Shown one piece after another: positions 35,820-49,550 of a stretch of 52,500 nucleotides of DNA. Source of the DNA: Trachelipus rathkii (lineage: Eukaryota; Arthropoda; Malacostraca; Isopoda; Trachelipodidae); the NCBI GenBank assembly GCA_015478945.1, contig JABUQX010088196.1, forward strand, positions 1 to 52,500. Direction: 5' to 3'. A program made the translations under genes and the position numbers. The stretch's first letter is position 1. Each line of letters opens with the position of its first letter. The notes beneath the pieces are model-generated. The model did not search any database, had not been told where the DNA came from, and saw nothing but the letters and a program-made list of their open reading frames with translations.

Positions 35820-36130
35820 ATCTATTACACTACCTCTTTTTATCTTTCTTTTCCTCTATATTTGATTCTATTGCGATTCAATCAATCACTCTTGTAATAA
35901 TAATCTACCGATATACTCAATAACAAAACTTCTTACTTTATTTTTATCTCATTAGTTTGTGTTTAAAAATATCTTTTTAACTCAAAATTCTATTATGCTT
36001 TTCATGTTTTAACTTAAAAAATTAAGCTCGTTTTTCATCTTCCAATTTAGGCGCTCCAACAGGGGAGAACACACCCCTATAAAGAGAAATTCCCTCCCCT
36101 CCTCCATCTCCCCCCCCGCCCACCTTCACC
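35820..36130. other. Pyrimidine-rich unassigned DNA
   Basis: C/T-rich, with a C8 run and AGGGGAGAACACACCCCT near 36063-36080 as a small hairpin. No gene recognised. Confidence 0.4.
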
Positions 36131-36220
36131 ATTGATCTAATTGATCCTATTGATTCCTATTGTTCTTCAAGTCACATTTCGAAGTATCATTGATTCGGGT
36201 TAAACATCACAACATAAAAA
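36131..36220. repeat. Diverged duplicated segment, copy 1
   Basis: ATTGATCTAATTG, TATTGATTC, AAGTATC and ACATAAAAAT occur in the same order as in 36741-36820. A C/T-rich stretch precedes both. Alignment by eye only. Confidence 0.35.
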
Positions 36221-36740
36221 TCGCATTAATAAAGCTTCAACAGATATAGCATAACCTGAAAACCAATGAATTACTAATGAACAAACGACAACAAGCATAA
36301 CCTATCCCTTCACGCGCCAGAATATAAAAGCTAACAGTTTACACTCATATGTTCCATTAACTTAAATTCAAAACCAAGGTTAAGTGACGTTCGAACATCG
36401 CAATTACAACAACGTAACCTAATTCAATAAACATACTTTTTCAGAGCATATCACTAACATATGAATGTTAATTTTAAATTAACTTTGTTAACTTTAAACG
36501 AAAAAAAATCTTTTATTCACCTCCTTACCTACTATCATTATTTCTGTTTTCTAAAACCAAACATACAAGTTTTTCAATTTCCAAAATAACCAAAACTATA
36601 GGTTATCTTTGAATAAATATCGTAGTAAAACGTGTAACAGTTTTGGCTAGATCCTAGCAGTAAATCAGTCAACCCAGTTAAATTTGATCAAGACCAATAT
36701 CGTCCCACTCCTCCCATCCCTTCATACCTCCATGACTCTG
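36221..36740. other. Unassigned AT-rich DNA
   Basis: Nothing recognised; contains AACGTAACC-like words. Confidence 0.4.
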
Positions 36741-36820
36741 ATTGATCTATTGTATATATTGATTCAAAGGTCATAAAATTCAAGTATCCTTTTGGATTAT
36801 ACGCATAACATGAAAAATAA
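36741..36820. repeat. Diverged duplicated segment, copy 2
   Basis: Partner of 36131-36220, about 610 bp away in the same orientation. Confidence 0.35.
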
Positions 36821-37200
36821 GGTTTCTTATTCTATATAACTGACCCAACGCAAATATCATAACGTAACAAAGTTTTTTTGGCTTAACAAATAAGGTACTG
36901 TATCATAACCACAACTTAAAGGGTGCTTGAGGCATACGCAGTGCAGCATAACGAACCACAACGAAATAAACAACTAACAACGGGCAGCGGTCTCTTGATG
37001 TTGTTATCAACTGCTCCCGCGATCGAATGCCTGAATTTTTTTGGCTTCGAACCTCTATATATATATAATATATATATATATTATATATATATATAATTAT
37101 ATATATTATATATACATATATATAATATTATAATATAATAGTATATTATAATATTATATATATAATATATATATATATTATATATATATATATATATAAA
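36821..37200. repeat. Unassigned DNA ending in a (TA)n tract
   Basis: Ordinary sequence to about 37050, then TA/TAA repeats to 37198. Confidence 0.7.
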
Positions 37201-37405
37201 TTCGTCATGACGCATTGTTAACTCGTGATTTGCTTCACCCTAGTGTTTTGCTTTAAATACGTCACTTTACCTGCTATAGTGATATCTGAGCAACTCTGAC
37301 CCCATTCCAACAGTAAGTAATTCAAACTTTATTAAAAGCATCTTTTTGCTCTTTAATCTGTTACACGTGAGAACTCAGAAGTAGCTTCGAATCCGCTTAA
37401 CTCCC

Positions 37406-37771
37406 CTAGGGAAGTGACTCAGACTTATCACTAAGAATGAATACGGTGACTCCGCAAAAAGAATGGGAAAGATTGATATCGACGGTGATGGGATATGCAG
37501 CTCCTTCTGTCTTAAAGTTTTTCAACTCTCCTCTAAATATTTTATAGGTTCGGTTTAAAATTTGCTTATTACAACAGCTTATGTAACACCTATGTAGTCT
37601 TATAAAGCGCTGATACTTAATCTTTATCTCTGGCCTCCTAATCGAGTCTCTTCTGCACATGTCTTGCTTAAGAAGCCATACATCCCGTACCATCCGTTTG
37701 TTTTTCATCAGAGGTAAATGCTTCTGAACTGGGCTCTCCCAGTTTTTTCCTTTTGACTTCTTTACCCTCAA
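37406..37771 (-). other. Unrecognised 121-codon open frame
   Basis: One of the longest frames here that is not a translated microsatellite. The N-terminal half is very basic (RVKKSKGKNW, KNKRMVRDVW). The middle holds several Cys (RCYISCCNK), and the C-terminal part is more hydrophobic (VDINLSHSFCGVTVFIL). I know no family with this pattern. There is no supporting promoter, intron or neighbour. It may be a fragment of a mobile-element ORF, a host exon or chance. Confidence 0.2.
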
Positions 37772-37779
37772 TCCTCTCG

Positions 37780-38640
37780 TTTATATCTCAAAATTGTTAC
37801 TTCTCTCTCACAATCTACATTTTACTGTGCTAGAAGAGTTCAATATATTATATATATTTACTTATATAATAAAGTATATATTAATATACTTATATATACT
37901 TAACTTATATATATATATATATATATTTCATATATATATATCATTATATATAACTCTTACTATCTCTCTCTATCTTCTATTCATTTATATATAAACTAAT
38001 ATCTTCTATATATATATGATATCTCATATCTATATATCTATTATGATTACTATATAATAGTTATCGATCATCATCCTTACTGCTATCATACTGAAACCTA
38101 TCTATATTATACTGATATATCTTATACTCTAATATATATTATATATACATACTATCTATTATATAACTAAACGTAATGTTACTACTATCGATATACTATA
38201 TCCTATATCTAATCTATTACCTTATAATTAAATCTATAAAAATATAATAATCGATAAATCCAAATTTTTATAATTATTATTTCATGTATATTTTATTTAA
38301 TCCTGTTCGTTTTTATATATTTATCTAACTACACTGTTCTATTTATCTTAATATATCTCTCATCTTTTCCTCTTAAAAGTTTAATTACGTAAATTTTGGT
38401 CTCACCCATTTTTCCGCTTGGGAATTCAAATTCATTTTATCTATAAATTACATATATAACTATTACAATATATCTTCTCACTCTGTGTAGTCAGTTAGTA
38501 ATTATACTATCTATCTATTACTATTACTATATATTACTATATTATTATATTTAATTACTTATATTATATATATCTATATACTTACATAAAGAAATAAGGA
38601 GTCAATATATCTTCTAAATATCAACTACTATATATATAGT
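37780..38640. repeat. TA/TCTA-rich low-complexity DNA
   Basis: Pyrimidine-leaning AT-rich DNA with tatatac, tctat and ctatcta words throughout, and short (TA)n at 37905-37945. No gene. Confidence 0.6.
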
Positions 38641-39520
38641 ATAGTATCCAGTGCCCGTCCTGGAGGATGCCGTCACCTCTTCTTTCGATATGAAACGTCA
38701 AGAGTTTATCAGGTCTGAAAACATTGGAATATAATCTATGTCTGTGATAAACTCGAATCCGTGCAATTTTCAAGTCTGTAGGATATATATAAGGGGGGTT
38801 CTCCTCCCGAGAGCTAGCGCCGCTAACGGTCCCTGCGTCTATTTATGCCCCTTTTTGTTTCCTAAATTCGTACGATTGAGTTAAGCTAACGGCTTCAATA
38901 TCGGAACCCAGGTGTTCGATCTGCGGATGCCGGACAGGGCAAGGCGAGCACGAGGCGCGGCGTGCTGCGCACGATACACTCAATGTTATTATTAATTTAT
39001 TATCCACGTCGAAAGATTTCGAATTCCGAGGAATCGAATCTGAGTCTGTAAAAAACCACGATCCCTTTAAAGGGATCTCGTTTTTTTTACGCACATCCTG
39101 ACGTTGCGTTCCGATCCGCGGTTTTCCTTCTTCGCAACGGTTTCTGACTCCGACACCCTGATTGCCAGCCAGGCCCCTCGACTCCGAACTTATCTGTATT
39201 CGTGTCCTCAATTTTTCGTCAGAGGTTCCTCAGTTAGATGCAGTGAGGGTCTAAAACGCTCATTGTCTACGAAGTTACGCTTCCCCTCTCTGTGGTTCCC
39301 CTTCTCCGTAAGGGAGACCACGCCCTTATCTAATAAAAAAAAAATAAAATTTAACTATTCGATCCATTCTATCCAAGTCTCGCAAATTTGGTCTCGTAGA
39401 GGCATTCACGAGTTGAGCCTAAACAATCAAAACTGTCTTAAGATTTTGAACTTACGTTAGCATATCCGATCGAATTCAAGGAAGTTGGCTCCGGGCACGG
39501 TGCTGGAGCCGTCTGCGGTG
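38641..39520. other. GC-richer island, unrecognised
   Basis: The base composition is clearly less AT-rich than its surroundings, with CG dinucleotides and words such as GAGGCGCGGCGTGCTGCGCACG near 38955. Open frames exist on both strands (minus 38843-39211, 122 codons; plus 39104-39460, 118 codons), but I recognise neither translation. An inserted element or LTR-like segment would explain the contrast; no termini were found. A GGCTCC/GGAGCC hairpin lies near 39487-39510. Confidence 0.4.
39060..39077. repeat. Perfect 18-bp palindrome followed by T8
   Basis: GATCCCTTTAAAGGGATC is self-complementary over all 18 bases, followed three bases later by eight T. A stem then T run resembles a Pol III stop or the end of a small element. 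It is unlike the histone mRNA stem-loop. Confidence 0.6.
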
Positions 39521-42500
39521 CTTCAGTTACATGAAGAAAGCCTCGTTCAGATTATAACTACTAAACGAATACTTGTGTCTCTTTATATTTGTTTGATCTC
39601 AGGTCTGTAATTTTTGACAAATACTATCTCGGTTTCAGACCATTTAAGAATCACAAATATACAATCCGAATAAATAAATCTATATTAAATCTAATCTATA
39701 ATAACTCAAAATTTCGTATCCTTTATCTTTTTATTTGAGTATTTAATAACTTAACAGTAATCTTACGTTTCTTATTTACATCATTATTCTATCCTCATTC
39801 TATCAATGGATGTCATATTATATAGAATCTTAAGACTATACATATCTAAACACTCGGACACTATCCCAACTCTTATCCTCTCAGCTGACCATCCTGTGAT
39901 CTTCAATTGGATCTAAATTGAATTTGGTCAAAATTTTTTACTATAAATTGTAAACGTTTTTACTACCTCCTAAAGCAGTTAGTTCTAAATACTCACTCTC
40001 TCTCTCAATATAAATCAAACCACTATCCGCAACCATCCTCTCTCTCCTCTCCTGACGCGATAATCTGTAATTCCTATTGCGTGCATCTACTATTGATTCT
40101 AGGTAAAATGACTTTCGCTGATATTCACCACATGGATTGGATGAATATCAATATAATGGTTGAACTGCGTGCATAGTATTCATATTTATCCTTCAATTAA
40201 AGTAATGTCAAAGCAAAGGTAACAAAAAGTTCGATTCAAAACCGATTAAGTAACAAGTCTGCAGCAGAACAATAAAACAGCAATGATCAAACTGAAAATG
40301 ACAAGACATAATTATGAGTAACCCAAACGCAATGAGAAACAATGTATACTAACACATAACAGGCCACAAATATATATTCAAATGTATAACAGTATATTAA
40401 AATTAGTATATAAAGATGCTCAAATCATACTATAAACATCAAAACAAATGAAATTATCGCTCAATATAACAAACAAGAAAATTTTTTTTGCAAAATAAAA
40501 TAAGACATTACATTTACACAAACGGGATAACTTGCACCAATTCACGGAGAACCAAACCAACTATTCTTAATCAATTAAACTCTTATTTTCAAGTCCACTT
40601 AAGACTCGACATGAAATAACCTATTGAAAATACTTTAGAGCATGATCATGCAAACGTCACAGTAAACAATTCATAGCTCGTAAATTGTCGGAAAATATGT
40701 ATTATGCAATACCACACTATTAGGGGAGAGGGATTATAATTAAATTCTAAATATTAAATTAATAATAAAAAAATACAGTCATCCAGCGCGAATAGTATGC
40801 TATAACTATATTAATAAATGTGATTATTCCATATTATATAATAGCTTAAGACAATAACATTACAAACTGACACTAATAGATAGAATAATAAGGTGCCCAA
40901 TAGACGAAAAACTAACACATCTTAATGTGACAATGATGAATATACATGACTAGTCAAACAGTAAAACAAAGTTCCATATCACTTAACACCAGTTAAAGTG
41001 GCAAACTATACGATGGTAATGTATATATATAGCAAAACGTAAACCTTATATAATACTTTAAGCTATTTTCATAAGCACTTACACTGTAATATTAATAGTT
41101 TAATTATATACTTAAATATTATCAGCTAACACAGTAAACAATTTAAATAATACTAATTATTCTCACAACATTGGTTTATATAATTAATCATATAATGATA
41201 GATAGATCACAAGGAATTACAGCGAAAGTATGTCAACGTAAACGAAAGTTTTCACACTAATAATCTAAGATAGATAAATAGGATAGACTAGAAGCTGTAA
41301 TACTAGATAGAAAATAAAATTTGGTGCAGTCCAAGAGCACAATAGAAAAACATAACATCATATCTAAGTCAGAGTTAGAATGAATCAAGATGTCGATAGA
41401 TAGATATGACGACATTATGAAACGAAATAGTAACTACAGACGATATTCTTCAGCAGCCAAGTAAAGATCAAGCAGAATATACGAAAAACGATGGATAATG
41501 CATACGAATATCCACCGGGTAAGTTTTGGTTTCTATAGTAGCGTGTATATCTAAAGAGAGTGAGTAAATCTCTCGAGAGACAGAATTTATTAGTTGTAGA
41601 ACTTACGAAGAGCGGATAACTTAGACAGTAAGGCCATGTTAGATCGGTCAAATATTTATTCATACACCACGGAAGCTGTGTTGGGAAAATTAATGCTAAG
41701 AAGCTCAGTTAGACTAGATAAAAAGTATGCTAAACGTACACAAAGTTTTCCAATCTATCAAATATTGTGAGAGGAGGACAGTCTTCGGTGTGAAAGTAAA
41801 AGTAGTCTACATAGCTACACAATATCGGTAGGAGAGAATCATGCACAAAGCACAGATCAACCTGGAATCCGCCAGTTGACTTCCTCGAGAGGTTTAAATT
41901 CTTTAGCAAATCACACAATTGTTAAGATAAGACTGTTACGATTAAAAGTCGAGAAACGTCCACACTCGAGAGATGATGCACAAGATAGGAAGTTGAGTCG
42001 AATCGAAGTAGGAAAGAGAGGCAGCTCTTTAACACTCGCGTGAACATGAGTATGCACATAAAACACGTAAGCAAGGCAGAATAACCTCTTACTTATTTGT
42101 CAACTGTAAAGCTAAGTGTGAATCCTGAGGTTACTATTATATTGAGCTGTACAACATGTTGAGCATCAAGGTCAACATTTAACCTAAAACTTTTCTCACA
42201 ACAGTGTGGTTAATTATTATGTCGTTGATTCAAATTCGTAAAAATATATGTGACACACTTAATACGTAAGGTAATATAAAGTTTCACAACTACATGGTCC
42301 ACATGAAAATAAACATACTGAATAAGGAGACAGTATACATAGGAGGATCTCTTAAAGAGATAAAATAGATGATATTGCTAAAGAGAATCAAAAAACGGCG
42401 AGAGAGAGAGTAACAAATCTTTAATGAGAGAGAACTGTTAACATATAACCATGATATGATTGCGCTAGTAGAGAGAGAGAGTTGAATGTAAATTATTAGG

Positions 42501-43735
42501 TAATATGTAACTGTAATTAGAGAGAGTTACAGTTGGTATGAGAAGAAGACGGAGGGACTAATATAAAGCAGAATATAAATTGAAAGATGTTATCCACATT
42601 GAGTTAATAAGGCATAACACATTATTGATAGTCTATCATATGAACTGATTGGAAGGAAAAAATGATGGATTATAGTCCACACGGTTAAAGCTTGTAAACA
42701 AGCACGGATGTATAGTGGTGAGTCGATGTTGCAGCGAGCTTGCTTAACATTGCCGAGAATACACACCTGAGTTTAAACATTCTGAAAACGACCAAAGATA
42801 GGCAAAAGGTGGCACTCTATCGATGAACACTCACAGTAAGCATATAACCTGATATCACAAGAGGAGAAATGTGATACTTGAGACAGAAGTGTATGTAAAC
42901 AAGAGGATGCTAATAAATAGCAGCGATAGGTGTATACTACGGGGTTTTGTGTGGGGGGGTATCGAGGGGGTACAGTTGTGGCCCACCTGGCCATATGGTT
43001 GTAATTGAATCTCCATACAATTGACGAGATGACACTAGGCGAAGTGGTCCATGGTGGTACCCATGTAAGCCTCTTTTAGTGGAATCTACGTATCTATTGA
43101 GCAGACGGTTTAATTTATCTATTTCATCTGAAAGCGGCTGTAAGGGGGCGGAAAGGCTGGGCTTTTCTTTTTAAAAACGTGACGTCATCCAACTTTTTTT
43201 ATGCTACTATTTCTATTTTCAGTGGAGTCTAATTCAACAGAAATGTGTCAGTAACCCATAACCCACCTTAAGAGTCCCAGGTCTTTGCGTGAGAGAGAAA
43301 CGGTGAGGTGAAAAATTGATGCAGTATAAATAATAGATCTTGAAATCGAGTAATGATGAGAATAAGTAGGTAATAGATGATGATGATAAGGTAATAACGT
43401 TTTTAGACGAATTTCATCGTATGATCTTTTTTGATGAAGACATGATTTCCGCCGTATTCCCGATTCGATGATAAGATGAATATGACTGATGATGTATGAT
43501 GATAGACGTGAAAGATGAATATATATCTGAGATCTATAGTAACGTTAGAATTGAATAGAATAGATTGATGATGATAGATGAATGCTGATAACATGATGGG
43601 CGATAAATATGTAATAGTGTACACGCAAACGCGCTAGCGCATATACGATATAATATATATATAGCTACATATATAGTATATATATATATAGTTACACGTA
43701 ACTAGCATACTGCTTACTGATATCTCTCTTATGCA
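39521..43735. other. Unassigned AT-rich DNA, purine-leaning on the plus strand
   Basis: From about 40150 the plus strand is A- and later A/G-rich, with gagagag words near 42395-42530. GC-rich spots occur at 42940-43060. Frames of 62-82 codons (minus 41415-41663, 41730-41918, 42773-42994, 43403-43624) have no recognised motif. No repeats longer than a few tens of bases were noticed. Confidence 0.4.
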
Positions 43736-43790
43736 GCATTCGAACCATCTGGGTCGCAAATGATTAGCACTGTTAGGCTTATTAACGTCG
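43736..43790 (-). repeat. tRNA-like B-box region, possible SINE fragment
   Basis: On the minus strand GGTTCGAATGC (plus 43736-43746) fits the Pol III B box well. It is preceded by GCGACCCAGAT, as in tRNA-derived SINE heads. The A box upstream is not convincing. Likely a fragment of a SINE, or chance. Confidence 0.3.
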
Positions 43791-44559
43791 TATAACGAAT
43801 TCTCTGGATTTGTAAGATGAAGATCAAAAGGAGCTTATAACCTGCTGGGCGTTAGCGGCTATACGCCTCTCGAGTAGGTGGTGATCGACTACAATACACC
43901 CTACCCTCTTATTATTACTTACTTCGTAGAATAAAATCAAAACAATAAAGATCATGATCTAGATTGAAGAAATTAACGCGCATAGCACGGTATTCGCAGC
44001 TGAAAGCGTATTATATCGACACGCATATATGAGAAGAGAGATCAATAGATTCTAGAATGTTATGATAAGATGAGCGACAAAATTGATATCTCTTTATAGA
44101 CTTTATGAGAAAAGATAGATGATAGATAAAGACTTGATCACCGATGAGAGAGAGGTATACGAGAAACTCACGCTAGAGGAATAAGATAATCTAGTAATTA
44201 GAAGATTATAATAGAATTATAATATTAAGAAATATAGATTATTAAAGATTAAGTATAATATTTTCTAGTATGTATTATTTAATTTATAAGATATAAATAA
44301 TTATCCTGAAAGAAATGATTTTGGATTAAATAAAGGGTTCTGTGAATTAGATAGATATAGATTATGTTATATAGATAACGTATATCAAATATAGTAATAA
44401 GATTAAGGTAGTATATTATAAGTAATATAGATAGATAATATAGATATAGAGATAAATATAATTAAGTATTAAGGATATGAATTAAAGGATTATATAATAA
44501 GATAATAAGAAATAATAGATATGTGATATAGATATTATGATAGACGTACAATATATATG
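43791..44559. other. Unassigned DNA rich in gata words
   Basis: The plus strand has many gata/agat words (about 44040-44540) without a regular period. No gene. Confidence 0.4.
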
Positions 44560-45080
44560 AGGCACAGATGTCATATATTACACTAACATTAACATACTAT
44601 TACAGCCTACATTAATTATAATAATAAATATATATATTATTATAGATATATATAATATATAATTTTTTAATTTATTTTTAAATTTATTTTTAATATATTT
44701 AAAATTTCGCATATATGTCGCTGTTTCTCTTACTTGTATTATATATATATATATTTAATATATAAAATTTAATATATTATATATTAATAAATATATATAA
44801 TAATATATATATAATATATATATTATATTAATTTATTTACATCTAAGATTACACATATATATTATTATATATTATTTATTAATTTCTACATCTACTATTA
44901 AATATTATTAATATAATTAATATATATTAATATTATATATATTTATATAATATTAATATATATATATAATATTATATATATTATATATATATATATATAT
45001 ATATTAATTATATATATAATTTATATATATAGTATATATCTAATAATATATATATATATATTATATATATATATTATCTA

Positions 45081-45111
<31 letters not shown>

Positions 45112-46203
45112 TAATATATATATTATATCATTAATTAATCTACACCTATAATTTTGAACCTACCATAACTTACTAGAATTAATGACATTTATAACAGAGA
45201 ACACGCCTGAAGGTGCTATATGCAATCACTCTTTGTTCCGCTATTTTAAAGCATCCTTAATACTAAATTTTGTCAACATAGTATTTTTCTGAGACTTGCA
45301 TGTACGACTATACAGTAGTCAATAGATACCCATAGTAACGTATAAACATTCTGGAGTAACATTAGAGATAAAGAATGAAGTCATAAAAATTATGACTACT
45401 AACTGTTTGATATTCCAGACGACATTTATTTTACTTGAAGAAAGGTGTAAAAGAATTATATATTAATATATATATATATATATACTATATATTATATATA
45501 TATATATATTATATTTATATATATATATATATATATTAAATAATATATATAATTATAATATTAATATCTTATATATTATATTATAATATAGTATAATAAT
45601 ATATTAATAATATTATATTAATTTAATATTAGGCTGCATAATAATAATACTATTTATATATATATATCATCATATATTAATATATAAATATATATTATTA
45701 TGATATATATAATATATATTATATATATATATATATACTAATAATTTATATACTATATATATAAATATTTATATAATATAATTATATAATAATATCTATT
45801 TATATATATATATACTTAAATATAAATATATATATAATATTATAAAATATATATATATAATATATATATATTATATAATAATATATATATATATATAATA
45901 TAATATATATATATATTATAATATTATTTAATATTATATATAATATATATTAATATAAGTATATATACTTATATATATATATATATCTTAATAAGAGAGT
46001 TATTATATATTATATATAATATATATATATTATATATATAATGCATAAATATATAAATATATATATATATTAATATAATATATATAAAGTATATATAGTA
46101 GTATATATATATAATTTATATTAATATAATAATATAATATATATTATATATATATATATAATATATTATATATATATATAAATATATAATAATATATATA
46201 CTA

Positions 46204-46244
<41 letters not shown>

Positions 46245-46320
46245 ATATATATATATCAGTATATATAATATGATTATAATATAATATAGATGATATTTAA
46301 TATATTATTTAATTTATTTA
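44560..46320. repeat. Extended TA/TAA low-complexity region
   Basis: Nearly 1.8 kb dominated by A and T, with (TA)n runs, broken only by about 300 bp of normal sequence at 45140-45450. Assembly through this region may be unreliable. Confidence 0.85.
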
Positions 46321-49139
46321 CAAAAAATATTCACATTATATATATAGTAAACTTTGGTTTCCATATAGAGTTTAGATTTTAGCTTTTATATTTTTAAAAT
46401 TGATGAGAAATATTAAAAAACATTAGTTTCTCTTCAACTATTTTATATATACTTTTATTATATTTAATTTTTTAATAATATTATAGTATTATATATATAT
46501 ATAGAGAAATTAAATATTATTTAAATTTTACTTACGAGATGTTGCATTTACAGATAGCAATGATATCCAATAAATAGCTATGATGATGGTTAGTATTTTA
46601 TTATTTTCTTATATTTTTTATTTTTAATATAAATTATATGAATAGTATATGAGTTATTTTTAATTTATATATATACTGTTATTATATTATTATTATTTGT
46701 AAATTAAAATTCTCATTAATTATTTATTAATTATTATTTATTATTATTATTATTTATGTATTAATAAAAATATATATATTATTATATATTTACCTGGTGA
46801 AAAATTTAATATCATTATTTCATATATTATTTTCATTAATCGAGGACTATTTGTGAAAAGATTATTGTTTTACCTGGCATCCTGAAAAATTAATGCATTA
46901 TTTAAGGTGACATATTAATGACTTCTTTCAATTATACTCATTTGTTTTAAATTTGTATCTCACAAATTATATTATTATTATTATTAAATAATTATATATT
47001 ATTATAATTATTTATTTTACTATTATATCTATTTATCATTAGTAATTTATTCTGATATTAAATTATATAACAATATAAAAAAATTAAATGATAGAGAAAT
47101 TTTTACAAGCGAGTTTAACCATTAAAATTCGAATGTAAATATTTATTACTGATATGAATAATGTAATGAAATTGTATCTCATTCTACTCTGTCTTCACAC
47201 TTCTTCCTTAGCTTATTTATTTTATTATTATTATTAATTATTGATGTCTATAAATATTAATTATTAAAAAGTTATTATTATCCTAAAAAGTATGTATTCC
47301 GATGAAGTGCTATTCATATACTATTCTTATTCTAAAATAGTCATTGCTTATATTTATTATTATATTAATTATTATTATAATATTACGATTAATTTCTAAC
47401 CTGATAATATTATAAACTTATAAGAAGTTGTTCAACGAATTTTAGTAATTGAGAAAATATATGAAAAAGACATAGTGTCCTGAAAAAGTGTCTGTGGTAC
47501 TCTATAATACATGTTTTCCTTTAAGATTAATTTAATTTGAATTATATTATTCTGTCTGTTAATTTATTTTAAATATTTATAATTATAAACTTTTAATTTA
47601 ATTACTTTAGATTTACATCTGGGGATATGGGTCTCTTTTAATATATCTTATCTTCTCAGATCATTTTGATATTGAAGTGCCTAAGCTAATTAAATGACAT
47701 TAACATTATTTTTTATTGATATTAGCAACTCCAGAAATTGTATTTAAGACGACTTTTTTTTCTATTTTAGTATGGATGAAAGATTTTAAAAAAAAAAAAA
47801 ATATCCACTTTTCTCAGATCTTGAATATTCTACATATATTCTTACATATTAAAATTGTCCTTTCAAGTAAACCTCCTGCTGCATTAAAATAGATGCATAA
47901 ATAAACAAATACTAGTATACGAAACTATACAATAAGTATATCCTAAGAAACCACCATGGTAAATAAATAAATCTTATTAGTGTCTATAGGAAAAAAATGC
48001 AGAGTGTTGCTATAAAAGATAAGTAAAACAGCGTGAACATGTGGAAAAAATATGAATGTGAAAATAGCCCAATAAGGCAAAGAGCGAAAGACTGAAAAAG
48101 GGATTAAAAGATAGCTGAAAAATGGCATTTCTAGATAAAAACATATACACAATGGTAGGAAGGTAAAAGAAACATAAACTGAGAGTAATATGAACTATAT
48201 GCTAAAAAGATGAATTAATAATATAAGGTAAAGAGTGCGAAACGGAATTACTAAGAAAACAAAAAAAAAATTAAATCGAAAAAATTAACAATAAATATAA
48301 ATAAAATAGAATAAAAAAAGTATAAAATCTAATAAAAGTATTTAACAATAGAATAGGAAAAATAACTAAATTAAACATACTAAAAAAATAAATAAAAAAC
48401 AAACGTAAAATATTTATAATATATAAAGGTAGGTCGGTTGTTTAAATTAGCGAATATTAAGGATATTTATACTTGAAGTCATTGTATCCTGAGCAAGAAA
48501 AAAACAAAACAAACAGAAAAACGTTACATTTATCCAATAGGTAGTTTGATTAAGTCAAAATATGCAGAGATATATTTATAATATTTTACAGTAGATTCTT
48601 CCGTAACAAGAATAAAATTTCATAGTTAATACCTCATACTTTGGATTAATTTTACATACTGAATACTAATGAGAGTAGAAACTGAGGATAGTCTCCCCGA
48701 TCTAAGATATTTCCCGAGGGATGATCTCGATTTTGAAGGATCGTGGGGCGGTGGAACATGCCCTCGCGCCGCCTTTTAATAAAAGAGAGTGAAATTTATT
48801 ATGAAAATTAGTTGGTCTCATAAATTGGGCGGTATCAAATTGGGCGATGAAGGATGTTTATTTACTCCATGTATAATGTATGCTGAGTTCAGTAACTATG
48901 TTTTAATCTGCCCAGTCATTAGTCTAGTATAAATTATTATATTTAATTAATAAACTCCTACAAAACGGATAATTATGCCTATGCAAGCATGAGTTGATAA
49001 TATAACAGTTTTCAAGAATCCGTGTAAGACAAGTACCATTACATTTTTTACTATCGGGAGAACATTAATTTAATTTATATCCATATAAGCTACCGAAGTT
49101 AAGATTTTGTTGACGGCGCAGTGTTGTTCACTTCTTGTC
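46321..49139. other. Unassigned AT-rich DNA
   Basis: Short (ATT)n stretches near 46690-46760, 46965-46985 and 47220-47240. A GC-richer spot at 48690-48780 (CCCTCGCGCCGCC followed by TTTTAATAAAA) and a 15-bp near-tandem AAATTGGGCG (about 48820-48848) were noticed but fit no known feature. The 69-codon minus frame at 47943-48152 is not supported. Confidence 0.4.
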
Positions 49140-49550
49140 CAGAGATATTTTTACTATAATAAGCAATAATTATATTATAGTTTTAAAAATCAACGGCCTA
49201 GCAAGCAGATAATCTATTCAGTTTTTAGCGTGACAACAACATTATTTTTTCAACATAACAAATGGCCGAATAGTAAAGCTTATTTAATTTTTGACAAACG
49301 TTTTTGGAACGTCTTCTATGATATCTCTTCAGTTCAATTCTCAGCAATTATTTACTTGGCCGAGACTCATAAAATCAAGAATGCCGTAATGAGGAGCAAG
49401 CAGAGGGACTAATAATACTAATAATAATAATTAATAAGTAATAATAAGGGAAAGATTGAATAAGATCGCAAAACAAATTTGAACATAATAATAATAATAA
49501 CAATAAATAATATAATACATAATAATAATAATAATAATAATAATATATAG
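49140..49550 (+). mobile_element. Repeat family copy A with (AAT)n tail, SINE/LINE-like
   Basis: The segment 49140-49230 resembles one about 75-bp monomer of the array in copy B (shared words GGCCTAGCAAGCAG and TTTTTACT, and a GCGTGACA/ACGTGACA step). It is followed by a body shared with copy B in inverse orientation: GGAACGTCTTCTATGATATC, TCAGTTCAATTCTCAGCAAT, ACTTGGCCGAGACTCA, AATGCCGTAATGA and CAGAGGGACTAAT. Both copies end in an AAT-type trinucleotide tail (here about 49410-49550). A fixed 3' end with a simple-repeat tail is typical of LINE-mobilised elements. The 60-codon frame at 49230-49412 lies inside and is not a known protein. Confidence 0.65.

Noticed and set aside
37385..37400. 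B-box-like TAGCTTCGAATCC on the plus strand
   Set aside because: No acceptable A box or tRNA fold upstream.
48690..48850. LTR with polyadenylation signal and primer-binding site
   Set aside because: AATAAA and TTGGGCGG words are present, but no terminal TG...CA pair or tRNA complement was found.
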